Positions 4,970-9,134 of a stretch of DNA of 9,134 nucleotides are shown piece after piece. The notes under the pieces are model-generated. The model had not been told where the DNA came from, ran no database searches, and saw nothing but the letters and a program-made list of their open reading frames with translations. The position numbers and the translations under genes are program-made. Origin of the DNA: Gammaproteobacteria bacterium (GTDB lineage: Bacteria; Pseudomonadota; Gammaproteobacteria; Pseudomonadales; Azotimanducaceae_A); assembly GCA_026713405.1 (NCBI GenBank), contig JAPOON010000504.1, positions 1-9,134 of the forward strand. The letters are read 5' to 3'. Numbering within the stretch: position 1 is the stretch's first letter; each line of letters opens with the position of its first letter.

Positions 4970-6196
4970 CTACGCGCAATCGGTCCCCGACGCGTCCTGC
5001 AGACGCGCAAGCGCCCATTCGAGGTGCTCGCGAACCATCGGCGTCGCGCCGGGAAGCCGCTCCTGCAGCGCTGCGATGACCTTGAGCGACGGCGGCCCGT
5101 TACCGAGCGCGACGGCCAGGTTTCTCTGCCAGCGTTCGTAGTCGATGCGCCGCAGGGCGGATCCTTCGGTGTTGCGCAGGAAGGTCTCCTCGTCCCAGGC
5201 GAACAGTTCCAGGAGCGATGCCCGGTCAAGTCGCCCCGTCTGTTTCGCTGACGCTGCCGGCATTTGGCTTTCTGCCTGACCGACGGCGGGCCCGCCCCGC
5301 GTTTTGCCGGTCGTCGCCGCCGTCGCCGTCCGGCCGCGGGCATTGGCCGCGCCGGCAGGAAGAATGTCGACGACGCGCGGCCTGAAGGCCTCCTCTCCCG
5401 TGGTCTCCGGGTCGCGGTTGAAGGGGCAGTAGAGCTGGCAGTCGTCGCAGCCGAAGATGCGGTTGCCCACCAGCGGGCGCAGTTCCTCGGGTATCGAGGT
5501 CTTGTGCTCTATGGTCAGGTAGGAGATGCACCGCCGTGCATCGAGCAGCTTCGCGTCGACGATGGCGCCGGTGGGACAGACGGTCATGCAGGCCCTGCAG
5601 TTGCCGCAGCGGTCCTGTTCGGTCGCCTCGGTGGGGGACAGCGGAATGTTCGTGTAGATCTCGCCGAGGAAGAACCAGCTGCCGGCGTCGGGGTGAATGA
5701 GCAGGGTGTGCTTGCCGATCCAGCCGAGGCCCGCCTGCTCGCCGAGTGCCTTCTCGAGCACGGGCGCACTGTCTGTAAAAGCCCGGAAGCGCGCGTCCAC
5801 GCTCTGCACGGCGGCATCGATCCGTAGCGCGAGCTTCGCCAGCCGGCGGCGCATCAGCTTGTGATAGTCGCGTCCGAGCGCATAACGGGCGATATAGGCC
5901 CGGCTCGGATCGGCCAGCGTCTCGATGGGATCCGAGTCGCCGGGAAGATAGTTCATGCGCGCGGAGATCACGGTGCAGGTTCCGGCTTCCAGGAGCGGCG
6001 GGTGCAGCCGCTTCTCGACGTTGCGCTCGAGATACCCCATCTCGCCGTTGAAACCGCGCTCGAGCCAGCGGCGAACGTGCGGCTCCTGGCCGGAGAGGTC
6101 CACGCCGGCGATGCCGACCTGCTCGAAGCCGAGTTCACGGGCCCAGTGTTGGATGTCCTCGCCGAGTGCTTCGCCGGATGCCGTTTGTGGCGTCAT
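4970..6196 (-). CDS. queG: Epoxyqueuosine reductase
   Basis: QueG carries out the last step of queuosine synthesis in tRNA, reducing epoxyqueuosine with a cobalamin cofactor and two [4Fe-4S] clusters. The 408-residue protein has Asp142 in FTDSAPVLEKALGEQAGLGWIGKHT, the region holding the catalytic Asp. Its ferredoxin-type clusters show Cys197, 200, 203 and 207 (CGNCRACMTVCPTG) and Cys223, 250, 253 and 257 (CDDCQLYCP). The C-terminal LFAWDEETFLRNTEGSALRRI block and a helical repeat region follow. Residues about 281-323 form an Ala/Gly/Thr-rich insert absent from the E. coli protein as I recall it, and the C-terminus is shorter. The ATG at 6196 matches the family start. A TATACT hexamer 6 nt upstream would start transcription at or next to the ATG. 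It diverges from nnr and converges on the toxin gene. Confidence 0.95.
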   Translation of the reverse strand: MTPQTASGEALGEDIQHWARELGFEQVGIAGVDLSGQEPHVRRWLERGFNGEMGYLERNVEKRLHPPLLEAGTCTVISARMNYLPGDSDPIETLADPSRAYIARYALGRDYHKLMRRRLAKLALRIDAAVQSVDARFRAFTDSAPVLEKALGEQAGLGWIGKHTLLIHPDAGSWFFLGEIYTNIPLSPTEATEQDRCGNCRACMTVCPTGAIVDAKLLDARRCISYLTIEHKTSIPEELRPLVGNRIFGCDDCQLYCPFNRDPETTGEEAFRPRVVDILPAGAANARGRTATAATTGKTRGGPAVGQAESQMPAASAKQTGRLDRASLLELFAWDEETFLRNTEGSALRRIDYERWQRNLAVALGNGPPSLKVIAALQERLPGATPMVREHLEWALARLQDASGTDCA

Positions 6197-6202
6197 CGGC
6201 GA

Positions 6203-6210
6203 AGTATAAT
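6203..6210. promoter_or_regulatory. Overlapping -10 elements for queG and nnr
   Basis: AGTATAAT contains a perfect TATAAT on the plus strand (6205-6210) and TATACT on the minus strand (6208 to 6203). Counting about 7 nt downstream, each predicts a transcript start at or within 2 nt of the translation start: ATG at 6196 for queG and GTG at 6219 for nnr. Neither gene has a Shine-Dalgarno in the 22-bp gap. The -35 matches are poor on both strands: TTGTGG is too close on the plus strand, and AAGACT (17 bp away) is weak on the minus strand. Confidence 0.5.
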
Positions 6211-6218
6211 GCGCCCCG

Positions 6219-7667
6219 GTGACGAGTCTTTATACAAGCGCCCAATGCCGCGAACTCGACCGCATCGCCATTGTGGAGCACGGCATTCCCGGTTTCGAAC
6301 TCATGCTGCGCGCCGGCCGCGCGGCTTTCGATGAGTTGACGACGCGTTGGCCGCAGGCTCGCTCGATCACGGTTTTCTGCGGCAAGGGCAACAACGCGGG
6401 TGACGGCTACGTCATCGCTGGGCTGGCCGGGGAAACCGGTTTTGATGTGCAGATCCTGCAGGTCGGCGAAGGTGAAGTCCGGGGCGATGCGGAGCTTGCC
6501 CGGCAATGGGCCGCCGAACGCGGCTGCACGCCGGAGCCGGCGAATGCCCCCGTGCGTGGCGAGGTGCTGGTCGATGCACTGCTCGGCACCGGGTTGCAAG
6601 GCCCCCCCCGCCCGGCGTTTGCGGATGCGGTAGACCGAATCAATGCGAGCGGGCTGCCGGTGCTGGCGGTGGACGTGCCCACCGGCGTCGGTGGCGATAC
6701 CGGGGCTGTGCTGGGCGAAGCCGTTCACGCCGATGTCACCGTCAGCTTCATCGGGCCCAAGCTGGGCCTGCACACGGGCCCGGCGCTGGGCTGTCGCGGC
6801 GACCTCGTGCACGCCGGGCTGGGCGTGCCCCAATCGGTTTTCGACCAGGTGCCCGGCTGTCCGTTGCTGAATTTCGACGTCGAATCGCTGCCCTCGCTGG
6901 GGGTCGGTCTATACAAGCATCGCGCCGGCCATCTTGTTGTTGTCGGCGGCGATTTCACAATGGGAGGCGCGCCACTCATGGCGGCGGAGGCGGCGCTGCG
7001 GACCGGCGCCGGGCTGGTGAGTGTCATTACCCGGGCAGTGCATCGTCCTGCCATCCTCGCCCGCCGCCCGGAGATCATGGTTCAGGATGCGGACGACGAG
7101 GATGCCGTTGCAGATCTGTTCGGACGTGCGACCGCACTGGCAGTGGGGCCCGGCATCGGTCGCGGCGGTTGGGGCGCGAACCTGTTCTCCAGGGCGATAG
7201 CGGTACCCAGGCCGATGCTGATCGATGCCGACGGGCTTCGCTGGCTTGCCGAACTCGATCAGGCACCCGCCGCGGCGCCGGTGGTGACGCCTCACGCGGC
7301 CGAAGCGGCACAGTTGCTGGGAACCTCCGTGGCCGAGGTGGAGGCCGACCGGCCGGGCTCGGCGTTGAGAATCGCGGCGGCTGCCGGCGGGGTGGCCGTA
7401 CTGAAAGGGCCGGGCACCGTCTGCGCGGCCGACCGGCTCCTTGGCGTATGCGGCCACGGCAACCCGGGCATGGCGACGGCCGGCATGGGCGACGTTCTGA
7501 GTGGCGTAATCGGTGGCCTGCTCGCCCAGGGATTGAGCGCGGCCGAGGCGGCCACCGTCGGTACTTGCCTGCACAGCCGCGCGGCCGACCTGACCGCGGA
7601 GCGCGGCAGCCGCCGCGGCCTGATCGCGACCGATCTCTACGCCACGATTGCCGAGTTGCTGGGGTAA
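6219..7667 (+). CDS. nnr: Bifunctional NAD(P)HX epimerase/dehydratase
   Basis: Nnr repairs hydrated NADH and NADPH: its N-terminal domain interconverts the R and S hydrates and its C-terminal ribokinase-like domain dehydrates the S form using ADP in bacteria. The 482-residue protein covers both. The epimerase part has FCGKGNNAGDGYVIAG (53-68), VDALLGTGLQG, VDVPTGV and VSFIGPKLGLHTGP. The dehydratase part has HLVVVGGDFTMGGAPLMAAEAALRTGAG (238-265), VGPGIG, LIDADGL, VTPHAAEAAQLLG and NPGMATAGMGDVLSG with catalytic-type Asp425. The usual TPHPGE motif reads TPHAAE here, a small departure. The start is GTG at 6219; the next ATG (6304) would cut into the conserved region. No Shine-Dalgarno is present. 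The tsaE gene follows after 7 nt, as commonly seen (yjeF-yjeE). Confidence 0.96.
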   Translation: MTSLYTSAQCRELDRIAIVEHGIPGFELMLRAGRAAFDELTTRWPQARSITVFCGKGNNAGDGYVIAGLAGETGFDVQILQVGEGEVRGDAELARQWAAERGCTPEPANAPVRGEVLVDALLGTGLQGPPRPAFADAVDRINASGLPVLAVDVPTGVGGDTGAVLGEAVHADVTVSFIGPKLGLHTGPALGCRGDLVHAGLGVPQSVFDQVPGCPLLNFDVESLPSLGVGLYKHRAGHLVVVGGDFTMGGAPLMAAEAALRTGAGLVSVITRAVHRPAILARRPEIMVQDADDEDAVADLFGRATALAVGPGIGRGGWGANLFSRAIAVPRPMLIDADGLRWLAELDQAPAAAPVVTPHAAEAAQLLGTSVAEVEADRPGSALRIAAAAGGVAVLKGPGTVCAADRLLGVCGHGNPGMATAGMGDVLSGVIGGLLAQGLSAAEAATVGTCLHSRAADLTAERGSRRGLIATDLYATIAELLG

Positions 7668-7674
7668 GTTCACG

Positions 7675-8181
7675 ATGGTTGCCGTCAACACATATCTCGA
7701 CGACGAAAAGGCGACGCTCGGATTGGGCGCGAAACTTGCCGCACTGCTGATCGCGGAAGATGGTTTCGGCAGCGACGCGGTGGTGTTCCTCCGGGGCGAA
7801 CTCGGCGCTGGAAAGACCACGCTGGTACGCGGCATACTGCGCGCGTTCGGTTTCCGGGGCGCGGTCAAGAGTCCCACCTATACGCTCCTTGAACCCTATG
7901 ACGAGTACAGCGTCTACCATTTCGATTTTTATCGCATTGCCGACAGCCGGGAACTGGAATTCATCGGTGTCGACGAACATATGGCTGCTGCGTCGATCAA
8001 GCTCATCGAGTGGCCGGAGCGTGCCCGTGCGCACCTGCCGGCCCCTGACATCGACGTTGCGCTATTCGTCGACGGGGAGGGCAGGCGCGCAGAAATCTGT
8101 CTGCCCGCCGGAACGGTTGCGGCGGCTGCCGTGCTTGTTGCAGAAGATGCGCAGGACGCGCCGTGCGTTGTAAGCCGATGA
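7675..8181 (+). CDS. tsaE: tRNA t6A biosynthesis ATPase TsaE
   Basis: TsaE is the P-loop ATPase that works with TsaB and TsaD to form N6-threonylcarbamoyladenosine at position 37 of ANN-decoding tRNAs. The 168-residue protein has the Walker A motif GELGAGKTT (41-49), then VKSPTYTLLEPY (65-75), YHFDFYRIADSRELEFIGVDEH (81-102) and LIEWPERA (110-117), all family hallmarks. About 15 residues at the C-terminus extend beyond the E. coli length and look Ala-rich and unconserved. The ATG at 7675 is chosen because the family N-terminus starts there; an upstream in-frame ATG at 7648 would overlap nnr and add unrelated residues. GGGGTAAG lies before it, overlapping the nnr stop. The stop overlaps the start of the amidase gene at ATGA, indicating coupling. 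Confidence 0.95.
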   Translation: MVAVNTYLDDEKATLGLGAKLAALLIAEDGFGSDAVVFLRGELGAGKTTLVRGILRAFGFRGAVKSPTYTLLEPYDEYSVYHFDFYRIADSRELEFIGVDEHMAAASIKLIEWPERARAHLPAPDIDVALFVDGEGRRAEICLPAGTVAAAAVLVAEDAQDAPCVVSR

Positions 8182-9134
8182 TGGTGCAGGGAACCTTCGC
8201 CGGTTCACCACCGGCATCGCCCCGGGGGCGGTTGCGGCATTGGGCGGGCGGGTTGCTGGCCATGCTGTGCTGCGGTGCCGCGATGGCAGCCCAGGCCGCG
8301 GTCGTCGAACGGGTAAGGATGCACGAGGCGCCGGAGCACACCCGGATCGTGTTCGAGACATCCGGGCCGGTCACCTACAAGGTCTTCAAGCTCGCCGAAC
8401 CCGACCGGGTGGTGGTGGACCTGAACGCCTCGCTTGTCGACGGTCTCGACATCGGCAAGGCAGCGCGGGGCCACGAGCGAATCAGGAATGTCCGCACGGC
8501 TCCTCGCGGCGGGGGCCAACGCGTGGTTCTGGACATGGCCGGAAATTTCGAGCCGCGGCATTTCACGCTCGAACCGGTAGCACCGTACGGCCATCGCCTG
8601 GTGGTCGACCTTTTCGAAACTGACCGTGAAGAGCCGCCTGCGCCGCCCGCGCAAACCCAGGCCGGGAAACGCGACGTGATCGTCGCCGTCGACGCCGGCC
8701 ACGGCGGAGAAGACCCGGGCGCCGTGGGCGCCCATGGCCTGTACGAGAAAACGGTGGTTCTGCAGATGGCCCGCAAGCTGGCGTCATTGTTCAATGAAAC
8801 GCCGGGCTATCGCGCCGTACTGGTGCGCAAGGGGGACTATTACATCCCGTTGCGCAAACGCGTCGAAATCGTCCGGCGCGAACGGGCGGACATGTTCATA
8901 TCCGTTCACGCCGATGCGTTCAAGAGCCCGTCCGCCAGCGGCGCCTCGGTCTATGCGCTGTCGCAGCGCGGCGCTTCCAGCGAGACGGCCCGCTGGCTGG
9001 CGGAGTCGGAGAACCGGTCGGACCTGATCGGCGGTGTCGGCAACGTCAGCCTCGACGACAAGGACGATGTACTCGCCCAGGTGCTGCTCGATCTCTCGAT
9101 GGACGCCAACCTGGCCGCGAGTCTCGAGGTGGGC
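8178..9134 (+). CDS. amiB: N-acetylmuramoyl-L-alanine amidase (AmiB/AmiC type), 3' end beyond window
   Basis: This periplasmic zinc amidase cuts the amide bond between MurNAc and the stem peptide, acting in septal wall splitting at cell division. The 319 visible residues begin with a signal peptide: basic RGRLRHW, hydrophobic AGGLLAMLCCGAA, and probable cleavage near AMA or AQA (residues 35-41). An AMIN domain (about 42-140) and a Pro-rich linker (EEPPAPPAQTQ) follow. The amidase_3 domain starts near residue 167 with zinc ligands His175 (DAGHGG), Glu190 (GLYEK) and His244 (ISVHADA). The region SLDDKDDVLAQVLLDLSMDANLAAS at the edge fits the helix that shields the active site in EnvC/NlpD-regulated enzymes. 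The start is ATG 8178, overlapping the tsaE stop; ATG 8181 is an equal alternative. The second catalytic Glu and any LysM domain lie outside the window. Confidence 0.93.
   Translation, partial: MMVQGTFAGSPPASPRGRLRHWAGGLLAMLCCGAAMAAQAAVVERVRMHEAPEHTRIVFETSGPVTYKVFKLAEPDRVVVDLNASLVDGLDIGKAARGHERIRNVRTAPRGGGQRVVLDMAGNFEPRHFTLEPVAPYGHRLVVDLFETDREEPPAPPAQTQAGKRDVIVAVDAGHGGEDPGAVGAHGLYEKTVVLQMARKLASLFNETPGYRAVLVRKGDYYIPLRKRVEIVRRERADMFISVHADAFKSPSASGASVYALSQRGASSETARWLAESENRSDLIGGVGNVSLDDKDDVLAQVLLDLSMDANLAASLEVG

Noticed and set aside
7648..7674. Upstream in-frame ATG as the tsaE start
   Set aside because: It overlaps the end of nnr and adds nine residues not seen in the family; the ATG at 7675 is better placed.
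6506..7750. 414-codon plus-strand frame inside nnr
   Set aside because: The product is rich in Arg, Gly and Ala in the way of an out-of-frame reading, and nnr covers the region with conserved motifs.
6909..8034. Minus-strand frames of more than 300 codons opposite nnr and tsaE
   Set aside because: They lie entirely antisense to well-conserved genes and contain no recognisable domain.
1..9134. CRISPR array, tRNA, rRNA or an intact transposase gene
   Set aside because: I found no regularly spaced repeats, no cloverleaf-like sequence and no transposase domain on either strand.

Overview
The window looks like the chromosome of a GC-rich gammaproteobacterium. The case rests on gene content and order: orn, queG, nnr, tsaE and an amiB-type amidase lie near psd and a RhdA-type rhodanese, an arrangement I know from Pseudomonas and relatives. 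The genus cannot be settled from the sequence. Most of the window is conserved housekeeping DNA. The one clearly accessory piece is a two-gene toxin-antitoxin cassette between orn and queG.

Left part (1-1668, minus strand): a compact cluster reads yacG, rhdA-type sulfurtransferase, psd. The psd gene (phosphatidylethanolamine synthesis) runs off the left edge, so its C-terminal processing site is not visible. The sulfurtransferase keeps the CQTHHR active-site loop of Azotobacter RhdA. It has no ATG, GTG or TTG start that would include its conserved N-terminus; the best-placed start is an ATC just after a Shine-Dalgarno-like sequence. The 323-base stretch 1669-1991 separates this cluster from rightward genes and holds a possible extended -10 promoter but no convincing gene.

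Middle part (1992-4969, plus strand): a metallo-beta-lactamase-fold hydrolase with all metal ligands is followed by oligoribonuclease (orn). Next comes a RES-domain toxin gene preceded by an antitoxin-like gene whose predicted protein has a mid-protein helix-turn-helix and a C-terminus resembling the Xre/MbcA/ParS toxin-binding domain. The antitoxin gene is preceded by a 33-bp near-perfect palindrome that fits an autoregulatory operator. The non-coding DNA on both sides of this cassette has repeat-like or mobile-element-like character, which suggests the cassette was inserted into an ancestral orn-queG neighbourhood.

Right part (4970-9134): queG (queuosine tRNA modification) is on the minus strand, diverging from a plus-strand operon of nnr (NAD(P)HX repair), tsaE (t6A tRNA modification ATPase) and an N-acetylmuramoyl-L-alanine amidase cut off by the right edge. 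Only 22 bp separate the queG and nnr starts. Overlapping -10-like hexamers on both strands there suggest leaderless or near-leaderless transcripts. The tsaE and amidase genes overlap at ATGA, so the three plus-strand genes are probably cotranscribed and translationally coupled.

The most likely place for under-described biology is the RES cassette with its atypical antitoxin and palindromic operator. Everything else is recognisable, with smaller oddities listed as findings.
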